Below, piece by piece: positions 55,457 through 64,000 of a stretch of 64,000 nt of DNA (positions are counted from its first letter, which is position 1; each line of letters opens with the position of its first letter). The notes below the pieces were generated by a model. That model made no database searches and was not told where the DNA came from. It worked only from the letters and a program-made list of their open reading frames with translations. Where the stretch lies: the NCBI GenBank assembly GCA_029255685.2, contig CM055315.2:45055705-45119704 (forward strand), read 5' to 3'. The position numbers and the translations under genes are program-made. This DNA is from Silene conica. Its lineage: Eukaryota; Streptophyta; Magnoliopsida; Caryophyllales; Caryophyllaceae.

Positions 55457-56887
55457 CTATCCCGCTGAGTCGTAGAATGGCTCAGCGTTCTCCTCACCAT
55501 CTCCCTCATCGCCATCCTCCTCAGACCCTCCTCCTGCACCTGAGGCAGAGCCTGAAGCTTCACCATGGACATGACCGCCTGCGAGAGGTGTGTACCAGGA
55601 GGGGTGAGTCCACTGGCCGGTCGGGAGCCTACCTTGTGTGGCATACTCCTTGTAGACCGGGTACTGGTAGAGACTATCGTCCAACCGTTTTTGGCTGAAC
55701 TGCGTGCAAAGACTCGCCAGCATCTGTGGCATAGATCTGTCATCAACAAAAGGAGGAACATAAACATTAGTAGGAGCAGTAAAATCAGATGGGTATCCTG
55801 TCCCAGGTGTGGCATGGTGGCCACCGGGAGCAGGGGCCCTGAAACCTCTAGAAGTGCCTCCCCTAAGCGGGAGGCGGTAAGACGGGAGTAGTGGTCGTGG
55901 CTCCCCAATAACAATAGAAAGGGGGTACATAGGGGGAGCCGTGGTGATGGGGATGCGGTCACTAAGATAGGTGTCTATTTTCCAAGCACCTCTACTGTTT
56001 ACCCAACGCACAGACCTGACATAATCCATGTCCATGTATCGGGAGAGAGGGGTGACTGCATCCTCATGGCGAGGGAACTGGGGTACAAAATAGCGGGCTA
56101 ATCGGGTGACTAGCCCACCACAGACAATAGTGGTCAAAGAAGTTCCCTCACCCACTGACAGAAAATGAGTGGCGACCAAAAGAGCAGTGTTATAAGACTG
56201 CTGACCCGTACGTCCGATGTTAAGATAACCGGACATGATGGAGAGCTCAATGTTATTAACATTTTGAGACTCTTTGCGGCCAAAAACAGTGTTGGCCAAC
56301 AGACGCAAGAAATAACGGGGGGTAGGGAGGTGGATGGTACTGTTTTTCTTCTTCACATCGTTGGAATCAGAAATACAGGACCACATATCAGAATACGACC
56401 CCGTGTGGTCATCAGTAAGACCCTCAGAAGACAGACCCAAAATTTGAGCAAATTGGGTTAAAGTTAAAGCATAAGTTTCATTAAACATGCGAAAAGATAT
56501 ACAAATACTATCATAGCCGGGGTGAAGAGCCCCTAAATCAAAGGTAAAAGAAGAGAAGAACTCAAGAGTAAGAAGGCGGTAGGTGATCTCGTCCATGGAG
56601 ACAAGGCCTGCAAACCCGGTCCCAATGAGCATAGCAACCACCTCATCATGGCATCCCAAGGCATGCAGAGCTGCAACACAAAGGAAACGGGTTGCCACTA
56701 CCCCGCAATGGTCACTCAGATGGAGGAATCGGGCCTTCTGGGCTGGAGAGTCGAAAGTGATCTGAGGGTAATCCGGTAGACTACCCGTATCCTGAACTGC
56801 TAGACCTCTCGTCCTAGAGACACGTCCTCTAGATGTGCTGGCACCCGTAGTGCGTGCGCGCTTCCCACCTTGATCACGGCTAGACAT
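55457..56887 (-). CDS. Element H third ORF (ATHILA ORF-1-like, after pol)
   Basis: 476 residues, intact, starting at the Met ending at 56887, about 1.25 kb downstream of pol. It is in the place where Athila-type elements carry an extra, sometimes env-like, ORF. Content: basic N-terminus (residues 1-30), a globular middle with conserved-looking blocks (YRLLTLEFFSSF about 106, LTLTQFAQILGL about 139, VTRLARYFVPQF about 265), and a Gly/Ser/Glu/Asp-rich C-terminal tail. I see no signal peptide or clear membrane segment, so an envelope role is not supported by this copy. It resembles the ATHILA ORF-1 protein family as I know it, whose function is unknown. Its tail resembles the residual tail in element I (3539-3830). 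Expression probably needs splicing or a subgenomic RNA. Confidence 0.68.
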   Translation of the reverse strand: MSSRDQGGKRARTTGASTSRGRVSRTRGLAVQDTGSLPDYPQITFDSPAQKARFLHLSDHCGVVATRFLCVAALHALGCHDEVVAMLIGTGFAGLVSMDEITYRLLTLEFFSSFTFDLGALHPGYDSICISFRMFNETYALTLTQFAQILGLSSEGLTDDHTGSYSDMWSCISDSNDVKKKNSTIHLPTPRYFLRLLANTVFGRKESQNVNNIELSIMSGYLNIGRTGQQSYNTALLVATHFLSVGEGTSLTTIVCGGLVTRLARYFVPQFPRHEDAVTPLSRYMDMDYVRSVRWVNSRGAWKIDTYLSDRIPITTAPPMYPLSIVIGEPRPLLPSYRLPLRGGTSRGFRAPAPGGHHATPGTGYPSDFTAPTNVYVPPFVDDRSMPQMLASLCTQFSQKRLDDSLYQYPVYKEYATQGRLPTGQWTHPSWYTPLAGGHVHGEASGSASGAGGGSEEDGDEGDGEENAEPFYDSAG

Positions 56888-58142
56888 TGCAGGGCTGTAA
56901 AGTTTAATGAAAAATAAGTCTTATGAGCACAAGAAAACAGTGCTGTAACTAAAATAGGCTCGAAAAAATGCAAAAACAGAAGGTTTTTTACGGGTGTGGT
57001 CGGCCGACTACAGGAGTCAGTCGGTCGACCACATCCTTAAACTGTCTGTATATTTTTCTTTTCTGCTGCACTGGAAAAATCAGAAACCAAAAAAAATCAC
57101 GAAAAAACGCAGGTATGGTCGGTCGACCGCAATAATTGGTCGGTCGACCGAATTACGAGAAAAACTCAGAAAACTGCAACAATTAAATTTCAGAAAAACC
57201 CGACTCTGGTCGGGCGACTATAGTTACCGGTCGGTCGACCGACATAAGTTCAGAACACAAGCCCAGATCTGTAGAATACGAAAACCCAGAAATTCAAATT
57301 CAAATTTTGGTCGGTCGACCTCCGTTTCCGGTCGGCCGACCGCAACAGTGATTGTGTCGGGTTTCGCGGGTTGAATTTCGCGCGGAAAAAGGCATACAAA
57401 ATTTTAAGGAAGCATTAAATTATCCTAATTAGCATAAAACTACCCAAAATTCTCAGATCTAAGCATATAAGCTTATGAAGAAGAGGAAAAACAACATAAA
57501 AATACATAATCTAGCATAAAAGGAAATAAGAGTAAAATTCAACTTACAAAGATGAATTAAAACTACCTAAAACGAAAATAAGAAGGTAAAAAAAAAACTA
57601 AAAAGAGAGAAAGAAAAAGGAGGAAAACTTACCTTGAGGATGGAGGATGAAGAAAGTAAGTAAAATGGAGGAGGTAGAAGATGAGTGAATAGGTAGTTTT
57701 TTTTTTTAGGGTTTTATGAGAGAGAGAGGTGTGTTGGCAGAATGAATGAGTCAAAGCAAAAATATTATGTTCAGAAACATACACAAACCGTGACACCCTT
57801 TTTGCAACAAGAAAAACCGTAAAAAAAAAAGCTTGTGGTCGGTCGACCAGAAAAGCTGGTCGATCGACCACTGTACTGTTACCTACTCTGCAGTTTTACT
57901 TACCCCGTCAGAAAAAGTACGAAAAATTGTCAGTCTGGTCGGTCGACCAGAGAAACTGGTCGGTCGACCACAGTACTGACGAATACCTATTTTTTTCTTT
58001 TTCTGCAGAGAATCCAATTTCCACCTGAGGATAAAACAAAAAAGTAAAAAGAAAACGTAAATCTAAGACTAGAACACGGGTTGCCTCCCGTTTAGCGCTG
58101 GTTTAAGAGGTCCCGCACGACCTTTTGCCTTCTAAGGAGCAT
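56888..58142 (-). other. Element H spacer between pol and third ORF, rich in motif pairs
   Basis: No coding recognised. Six GGTCGACC-type pairs, each 21 bp start to start: 56998/57019, 57117/57138, 57208/57229, 57309/57330, 57837/57858 and 57937/57958. Just downstream of the pol stop, plus-strand gggttgcctcccgtttagcg (58079-58098) gives sense GGGAGGCAACCC, a motif I recall as common after pol in plant Athila elements. Confidence 0.75.
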
Positions 58143-61100
58143 CTAAAAGGGGTCAAAGTAAGAAACTTCGACTTTTCCGACATACTCATTTTCTCCTCGG
58201 AAGTGCTTCACATATTGGCCATTGACTTTGAACCTCTCACCAGATGAGGTTTCCAATTCGATGGACCCGAATTTTGAGACAGCTGTGATGGTGTAGGGTC
58301 CGCTCCACCTGGATTTCAGTTTACCAGGAAAAAGACGAATACGAGCATTAAAAAGCAGTACCCTATCACCTACCTGAAAATCACGTCTAATGATTCTCTT
58401 GTCATGCCAGCGCTTTGTTTTCTCTTTGTAGATCCTGGCATTGTCATAGGATAACAACCTGAATTCTTCTAACTCATTCAGCTGTAGTAAACGTTTCTCA
58501 CGGGAAAGATTAGGGTCTAAATTAAGATCACATATAGCCCACCAAGACTTACGTTCTAACTCAACTGGTAAATGACAAGTCTTACCATAAATTAATCTGA
58601 ATGGTGACATTCCTATTGGAGTTTTGAACGCGGTTCTATAGGCCCATAAAACGTCATCAAGTTTTAGGCTCCAATCTTTCCTAGATTTAGAAACTACCTT
58701 GGCTAGGGTCTCCTTGAGTTCTCTATTAGAGATCTCAACTTGACCACTAGTCTGAGGGTGATAAGCTAAACCCCTACGATGTTGGACACCGAATTTGTTT
58801 AACAAGTCACCTAAGCGTTTCTCCTTAAAATGCATACCTCCATCACTTATGACAACCCTAGGGACACCAAAACGAGGAAATATGATTTTTTTAAACATCT
58901 TAATAACAGCTTTTGCATCACAATGGGGAGTAGCAATAGCTTCTACCCACTTAGACACATAATCAACAGCTACGAGAATATACCTGTTACCTTGACTACT
59001 GGGAAAAGGTCCTTGATAATCAATGCCCCAAACATCAAAAATCTCTACCTCTAAAATACCTACTTGTGGCATCTCATGTCTTTTGGATACGTTCCCAGTC
59101 CTTTGACAGGCATCACAGTTACCTACAAAATTTCTACAGTCAGCATGTAAAGTAGGCCAATAAAAACCAGACTGTAATACCTTGGCCACGGTCCTAGATG
59201 GACCGTGGTGACCACCATAAGCAGAAGAGTGACATGCTTCCAAGATGTCCTTCACCTCCCATTGGGGGACGCATCTCCGGATAAGTCCATCTCCGCACTC
59301 TTTAAAAACGTAAGGGTCATCCCAAAAATACTGTCTTGCATCAAACATAAATCTCTTCTTTTGTTGCCAAGACAACTCAGGAGGGATTTTACCTGTAACA
59401 GCAAAATTAGCAAAATCAGCATACCAAGGAGGGGGATAAGAACCTGAACTATTAATGATAAATAAACTTTCATCAGGAAACGAATCATCAATAGGTAAAG
59501 AGTCTTCCCCATCAGTCAGCTGCAGGCGAGATAAATGGTCAGCTACCACGTTTTCCGCGCCTTTCTTATCCCTGATCTCAATGTCAAACTCTTGGAGGAG
59601 GAGGATCCACCTTAAAAGTCTAGGCTTCGAATCTTTCTTTTGAAAAAGACTTTTTAAGGCTGCATGGTCAGTATAAACAATTACCTTATTACCTACTAAA
59701 TAAGATCTAAATTTTTCTAAGGCAAAAATGACAGCTAGCATCTCTTTCTCTGTGGTAAAGTAGTTGACTTGAGTCTCGTCCAGGGTGCGGCTCGCATAGT
59801 ATATAGCATTAAGAGCCTTATTCTTCCTTTGACCCAGCACAGCGCCCAGGGCATAATCACTAGCATCACACATGATCTCGAATGGGAGATCCCAGTCTGG
59901 TGGCTGAATGATTGGGGCTGAGACCAAAGCTTCCTTCAACCTGTTAAAAGCTGAAAGGCATTCATCAGAAAAATCAAAGATGGCATCTTTAAGAAGTAAT
60001 TGTGTAAGTGGTTTAGCAATTTTAGAAAAGTCCTTAATGAAACGCCTGTAGAAACCTGCGTGCCCTAAGAAACTTCTCACCCCTTTGACATTAACAGGAG
60101 GGGGTAATTGCTCAATCACCTGCACCTTTGCTTTATCAACATGTATACCTTTATCTGAAATTAGATGCCCTAAAACTACCCCTTCAGTAACCATAAAATG
60201 ACACTTTTCCCAGTTTAAGACAAGGTTTACATCAATACATCGCTGCAAAACTTTATCAAGATTAGCTAAGCATTGATCAAAAGCATTACCGTAAACGGAG
60301 AAATCATCCATAAATACTTCCATAATGTTTTCTATAAAGTCGGAAAAAATACCCATCATACACCTTTGAAAAGTAGCAGGAGCATTGCATAACCCAAAAG
60401 GCATCCTGCGATAGGCAAAAACACCCTGTGGACATGTAAAAGTAGTCTTACTCTGATCATCAGGATGGATGGGAATCTGGAAGAAACCTGAATAACCGTC
60501 TAGAAAACAGAAGAATTTATTAGAAGCCAATCTTTCAGTCATCTGGTCAACAAAAGGAAGGGGAAAATGGTCTTTCTTGGTGGCGGCATTTAACTGTCTA
60601 TAATCAATGCACATCCGCCACCCAGTCACAACTCTAGTTGGTATTAATTCATTTTTATCATTCTTAACCACTGTGGTCCCTCCTTTCTTAGGAACCACCT
60701 GAACTGGGCTAACCCACTTAGAGTTGCCAACTGGATAGATAATACCTGCATCAAGAAGCTTCATAACCTCAGCCATAACTACATCCTGCATCTTAGGGTT
60801 CAATTTACGCTGTCCCTGTCTATAGGGCTTGTGCCCTTCCTCTAAATCTATTCTGTGCATACAAACATCAGGGCTTATGCCCTTAATATCATCCAAAGAA
60901 TAACCTAGAGCTTTTCTATTCTTTTTAAGAACAGTCATTAAGGCAGAAAGTTGGTCAGGACTAAGTTTAGAGCTAACAATTGCAGGGTATTGCTCAGTAT
61001 CATCTAGAAAAACATACTTAAGATTAGGAGGAAGTGGCTTACGCTCTGGTGCTTTTACCTCAACTGCCTGAACAGAATTAGCATCTATAGAATAGCATAT

Positions 61101-61583
61101 GTTTACCAGACTTGTATTGGCTAGGCTCATGAGCTTCTCACCCTCTTCTTCAGTGAGCTCATAGTCCTCTTCCTCTTCTACTATCAAATCCAGCTCTTCA
61201 GCATCATCAGCTGGATTACCTGCACACTTATCCAAAATTGTTAGATCATCTAAGGGATCCTTGGTTAAGGATTCCCTCCAATTAAGGATAACATTCCTGT
61301 CTATAATATCAATGGAACAACAAGTATCGTCAGTAGGAATAGTTGCCTTATGGGCAAGACTAAACTCGATAGTGTCATCCCCAATTTCTAAGGTAATGGT
61401 CCCGCGTTTGACATCTATCACAGCCCCAGCTGTGTGTAAAAAGGGTCTACCTAAAATAATAGGTATTCGGCTATCTTCAGCGATGTCTAAAACGACGAAA
61501 TCCACAGGAATAAAGAACTTTCCCACTTTTACTGGGACATCCTCCAAGACCCCTAATGGTCTTTGGGTTGATCTATCAGCCAT
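58143..61583 (-). CDS. pol: Element H pol: protease end, RT, RNase H, integrase
   Basis: 1146 residues from the first Met. The same frame extends upstream through the protease DLGAS site (about 61665-61677) to a stop near 61727, so this Met is not the true start of the polyprotein. [12 protein letters not shown] about residue 43. RT has MPFGLCNA and FMDD (60303-60314, residue 423). RNase H: CDAS (about 571), TDHAAL (about 638), ADHLSRL (about 680). Integrase: HH..CDAC zinc region (793-823), then core residues in GIDY (about 853), SDGG (about 912) and GQVEIS (about 948), and a GPY-type C-terminal motif (about 1094). No chromodomain, as expected for Athila. All visible catalytic motifs are present. 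It is probably made as a fusion with gag, which the missing base near 61725 prevents. Confidence 0.93.
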   Translation of the reverse strand: MADRSTQRPLGVLEDVPVKVGKFFIPVDFVVLDIAEDSRIPIILGRPFLHTAGAVIDVKRGTITLEIGDDTIEFSLAHKATIPTDDTCCSIDIIDRNVILNWRESLTKDPLDDLTILDKCAGNPADDAEELDLIVEEEEDYELTEEEGEKLMSLANTSLVNICYSIDANSVQAVEVKAPERKPLPPNLKYVFLDDTEQYPAIVSSKLSPDQLSALMTVLKKNRKALGYSLDDIKGISPDVCMHRIDLEEGHKPYRQGQRKLNPKMQDVVMAEVMKLLDAGIIYPVGNSKWVSPVQVVPKKGGTTVVKNDKNELIPTRVVTGWRMCIDYRQLNAATKKDHFPLPFVDQMTERLASNKFFCFLDGYSGFFQIPIHPDDQSKTTFTCPQGVFAYRRMPFGLCNAPATFQRCMMGIFSDFIENIMEVFMDDFSVYGNAFDQCLANLDKVLQRCIDVNLVLNWEKCHFMVTEGVVLGHLISDKGIHVDKAKVQVIEQLPPPVNVKGVRSFLGHAGFYRRFIKDFSKIAKPLTQLLLKDAIFDFSDECLSAFNRLKEALVSAPIIQPPDWDLPFEIMCDASDYALGAVLGQRKNKALNAIYYASRTLDETQVNYFTTEKEMLAVIFALEKFRSYLVGNKVIVYTDHAALKSLFQKKDSKPRLLRWILLLQEFDIEIRDKKGAENVVADHLSRLQLTDGEDSLPIDDSFPDESLFIINSSGSYPPPWYADFANFAVTGKIPPELSWQQKKRFMFDARQYFWDDPYVFKECGDGLIRRCVPQWEVKDILEACHSSAYGGHHGPSRTVAKVLQSGFYWPTLHADCRNFVGNCDACQRTGNVSKRHEMPQVGILEVEIFDVWGIDYQGPFPSSQGNRYILVAVDYVSKWVEAIATPHCDAKAVIKMFKKIIFPRFGVPRVVISDGGMHFKEKRLGDLLNKFGVQHRRGLAYHPQTSGQVEISNRELKETLAKVVSKSRKDWSLKLDDVLWAYRTAFKTPIGMSPFRLIYGKTCHLPVELERKSWWAICDLNLDPNLSREKRLLQLNELEEFRLLSYDNARIYKEKTKRWHDKRIIRRDFQVGDRVLLFNARIRLFPGKLKSRWSGPYTITAVSKFGSIELETSSGERFKVNGQYVKHFRGENEYVGKVEVSYFDPF

Positions 61584-61702
61584 CTGTACAGTAATATTGG
61601 TGACCTTAAGTCTACCTAAACCAAGTCTTTCACATACAGAATAAGGTATGACACTGACACTAGCCCCTAGATCACAAAGGGCTTTCCCTATTAAATGATT
61701 AC

Positions 61703-63325
61703 CTATGGTACAAGGGATGAAAAACTACCCGGGTCCTTTAACTTGGGTGCTATATTATCTTGTGAAAGAACATAACATTCTTCCACAAAAGCAACAGCAC
61801 CGTCGTCCTGAAAGCTCCTCTTACGACTTAAAATATCTTTCATGAATTTAGCATAAGAAGGTACCTGGGTAATTAAGTCAGTGAAAGGGATGGTTACCTC
61901 AAGATTCTTCACCATCTCCAAGAACTTACCAAACTTCTTATCCTCCTTTGAATTTTTCAGTCTTTCTGGATAAGGAATGGTGACTTTAGCCATAGGATCA
62001 GTAACCTTTGGCTCTTTCAGCTGTAAAATTTCAGTAAGGCCTTGAATAAAAGAGGGATCTAGCGAATCCGGAGTAAAAACGGCGCTATTTCCAGGAGCAC
62101 TGGTCGGTCGACCAGTATCTGTGGTCGGTCGACCAGTATCAGTGGTCGGTCGACCAGAGTCTGCAAAATCCGTCTTTTTCCTTTTTTCAGAATCTGATCT
62201 CTCGTCAGAAACAGCTGTCGATCGACTTACCGAAGCAGTCGGTCGACCTCCTGCTCCTTTGACGGGATCGGATTCCTTGGTTGGAACCTCGGCTGGATCA
62301 TCCTCTTGAGTTGCTTCTTTACAAACACGGCCACTCCTTAGATTTATGACGTTCAGCGTCTCCATGGGTCCCTCAGAACTAGTTGGAAAGCTAGTTCTTT
62401 GGTTGGCTATGTTTATCAATTGTTCTGTAAAAATCTTTGTGGAAGTGCAGTGAGCCTCATGCATCTTAAAAACCGCCGTGGTTAAGGCATCAACAAGTGC
62501 TCTTAATCTCTCAATTTCTCCCGTGTTGTCGACCGTAGTAACAAGGTTCGCACTTTCAAGCTTCAGCTGGGTTGCCTCAAGCTTTTCAAAACGGGCTTCA
62601 ACTGTTGTCTCAAGAGCCATCACTCTATTCATCTCTACATTCAGCTTTCTTGAATTCCCACGTGAACCCTTAAAAGTATCCCTATGCACCGCCATGTCTT
62701 CAATGGTTTGCCAACCCTTCATACAATTGGTGTTGTTTTGGAATCTTCCATTGGCGGCCACATCAAGAATCATCTTATAGTCATCGTAAAGAGAGTTGTA
62801 AAAGCGGTTACACAGGTCCCATTCTGGAAGGTTATGGTGAGGGATGGAACGGACCAATTTCTTGAATCGATCCCAAGCTTCACAAAATCCTTCATCAGGT
62901 CCCTGTAAAAAGTTACGGATTTGATTTCTCAAGTCCTCAGCTTTTGCAAGAGGGAAGTATTTCTTGTAAAAGGCCAAGGCCAAGTTGGTCCAATCTTTAA
63001 TCCCTTCACTTGTCTTTTTAAGGTCCCGGTACCATTCTTGCGCGTCTCCTTTTAAAGAAAACAAGAACAGAGTTGCCAGCACCTCATCTCTAGACACCCC
63101 TTCAGGTAGGGGTATAAAACAGCAATAATCTGTGAAGGTTGTAACATGCTTTATTGGATCTTCATCAGGTAGACCAGAAAATTGACTCTGCTCCACCAAA
63201 TTGATATGAGTCGAGCGGAGTTCAAAGGTGCCAGTGGTGGGTTTAGGCAAGGTGAATCCTTTCGGTAAATCTTTAGGCTTCGGCTGTAAGTAGCTATAAA
63301 TAGAATCCATAAAGAGAGTACTCAA
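61703..63325 (-). CDS. gag: Element H gag, ending at a one-base frameshift before protease
   Basis: 540 residues from Met at 63325, about 125 bp after the PBS. Athila-type capsid region at residues 20-200 ([24 protein letters not shown]). Then a Leu/Glu/Lys-rich stretch (about 225-275) likely to form a coiled coil, where E, F and I have a CCHC zinc knuckle; I see no knuckle here. Residues about 360-410 contain GRPTxxx heptads encoded by GGTCGACC motifs (62102-62155, 62216-62248). The C-terminus enters the capsid-protease spacer (KLKDPGSF) and then leaves frame: a single missing base near 61725 (sense TTTTTCATCCC) separates it from the protease frame. Confidence 0.88.
   Translation of the reverse strand: MSTLFMDSIYSYLQPKPKDLPKGFTLPKPTTGTFELRSTHINLVEQSQFSGLPDEDPIKHVTTFTDYCCFIPLPEGVSRDEVLATLFLFSLKGDAQEWYRDLKKTSEGIKDWTNLALAFYKKYFPLAKAEDLRNQIRNFLQGPDEGFCEAWDRFKKLVRSIPHHNLPEWDLCNRFYNSLYDDYKMILDVAANGRFQNNTNCMKGWQTIEDMAVHRDTFKGSRGNSRKLNVEMNRVMALETTVEARFEKLEATQLKLESANLVTTVDNTGEIERLRALVDALTTAVFKMHEAHCTSTKIFTEQLINIANQRTSFPTSSEGPMETLNVINLRSGRVCKEATQEDDPAEVPTKESDPVKGAGGRPTASVSRSTAVSDERSDSEKRKKTDFADSGRPTTDTGRPTTDTGRPTSAPGNSAVFTPDSLDPSFIQGLTEILQLKEPKVTDPMAKVTIPYPERLKNSKEDKKFGKFLEMVKNLEVTIPFTDLITQVPSYAKFMKDILSRKRSFQDDGAVAFVEECYVLSQDNIAPKLKDPGSFSSLVP
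62102..62248 (-). repeat. GGTCGGTCGACC motifs in H gag linker
   Basis: Three copies at 62102, 62123 and 62144 (21 bp apart) and a degenerate pair at 62216/62237 (also 21 bp). In the gag frame the first group encodes three GRPT-containing heptads. Confidence 0.92.
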
Positions 63326-63450
63326 GCCTTCCTCTCAAAAACCTGTCTTCTAAACAGCACTAGAAGAAAAGGTAAGAACGGTCTTAAGGAACCTAAGTTC
63401 CTTAAGACAAGAAAAATAAACTAAAAATTAACAAACAAAATTGTACCGTC

Positions 63451-63468
63451 TCCCCGGCAACGGCGCCA
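63451..63468 (-). other. Element H primer binding site (tRNA-Asp type)
   Basis: Plus strand tccccggcaacggcgcca, perfect tRNA-Asp 3' end match, 5 bp from the LTR start. Confidence 0.92.
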
Positions 63469-63473
63469 AAATT

Positions 63474-64000
63474 TGACACCCGTCGTTGAGGGGTGCCAAA
63501 GATAAGATTTATAAAACCTCAGCTTAAACTCAGATAGGATAAGTCAAGGGTCGAACCACAGAGAGACAGGGTAAATTATGTTTGTAAATTTAAAGTCTAT
63601 TGCAAGTAACCAAAAAGGGGGGTTTGAATTGGGATTTTAACTAACAACTAAAATAGCGAACTAACAAGAAAATTAAGATAAGATAAAAGGGAGATTAGGA
63701 ACTTTGGTTCCCCATGGTCGAAACAAGTCAATGAAGGGTAAGAATAATCAAAAAACACAATCCCAAGGAACAAAGAATAAACCTTTAGGTCAATATTCTA
63801 CCCAATCCTTACGGTCTTAGGGTTCCTACAAAAGCACTAAACTTTCGTTCAAAGGCAATCCCAAAGTTGTTGTCAAACTAATCCTAATAATCTTTCAATC
63901 CCAAGGATTAGTTCACCAACAACAATGGGGGATTGGTAATTTAATTATCAAACCTATCAAAATCAAGTCTTTACATGGTTCCCCTAATTCCTAATCACAA
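63474..64000 (-). repeat. Element H 5' LTR (first 527 bp, runs off window)
   Basis: Begins TGACACCCGTCG. By eye identical to 52407-52933. Confidence 0.92.

Larger units (their letters stand above)
52407..64000 (-). mobile_element. Element H: young Athila-like element with gag, pol and third ORF
   Basis: Minus strand. 3' LTR 52407-53711, third ORF 55457-56887, pol 58143-61583 and upstream, gag 61703-63325, tRNA-Asp PBS, 5' LTR from 63474 past the window end. The 527 bp of 5' LTR available look identical to the 3' LTR by eye, so the insertion is recent. It carries about a dozen GGTCGACC-type pairs. The only coding defect I see is one missing base near 61725 between gag and protease. The right flank and TSD are off-window. 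Confidence 0.93.

Noticed and set aside
55249-55962. 237-codon minus-strand frame overlapping the third ORF of H
   Set aside because: Out-of-frame shadow of the third ORF with low-complexity Leu/Ser content.
55457-56887. Third ORF of H as a true envelope protein
   Set aside because: The position fits, but I see no signal peptide, fusion peptide or clear membrane segment. It is labelled ATHILA ORF-1-like instead.
37154-57970. Repeat-spacer pattern resembling a CRISPR array
   Set aside because: Repeats come in pairs or threes, not long arrays. Gaps are 9 bases, the setting is a plant retrotransposon, and there are no cas genes.

Overview
This window is plant nuclear DNA made almost entirely of nested LTR retrotransposons. 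I recognise no host gene, tRNA or rRNA. Plant origin is inferred from the element types: Athila-type Ty3/gypsy elements primed by tRNA-Asp, Tekay/Del-type chromovirus remains primed by initiator tRNA-Met, a Ty1/copia element, and a LINE endonuclease fragment. The species cannot be named from this sequence.

Layout, with working names. A (Tekay-like, minus): 3' LTR in two pieces (1-423, 7950-10092), decayed gag-pol 10160-14597, 5' LTR 21544-23749. I (Athila-like, minus, gag-PR only): 424-7949, inside A's 3' LTR. B (non-coding, Tekay-like ends, minus): 14604-21543, inside A's 5' LTR, with a deletion at its left junction. D1 (Athila-like, minus): gag and 5' LTR at 23750-26340, resuming at 35029-35123. 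C (copia, minus, intact ORF): 26341-35023, inside D1's LTR with a 5-bp TSD. E (same family as D1, minus, decayed): 35124-36881 and 46360-50067. F (Athila-like, plus, gag-PR only): 36882-46354, inside E with TSD ttgat. A solo LTR (40383-41669, TSD gaaac) lies in F's gag. Next come unassigned sequence, a LINE endonuclease fragment (50398-51124), an LTR-like piece G (51125-52406), and H (Athila-like, minus): 52407 to beyond the window end. H has gag, pol and a third ORF, and its LTRs look identical over the 527 bp that can be compared.

Order of events inferred from nesting: E received F and D1; D1 received C and A; A received B and I; F received the solo-LTR parent. LTR divergence by eye: H about 0, F about 1%, I about 2%, C about 3%.

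The most unusual signal is not a gene. The named coding families, plus B, carry arrays of short stem-loop modules. A and B have a conserved core or loop between arms that differ from module to module but stay complementary within each module. D1/E carry CTCGATCGAG palindromes in pairs 20-21 bp apart, the pairs recurring about every 51 bp. F, H and the unrelated copia element C carry GGTCGACCGACC-type motifs in pairs whose start-to-start distance was 21 bp in every pair I measured. These occur in LTRs, leaders and 3' UTRs, and in frame in gag as seven-residue repeats. This looks like selection for RNA or DNA structure that crosses element families.
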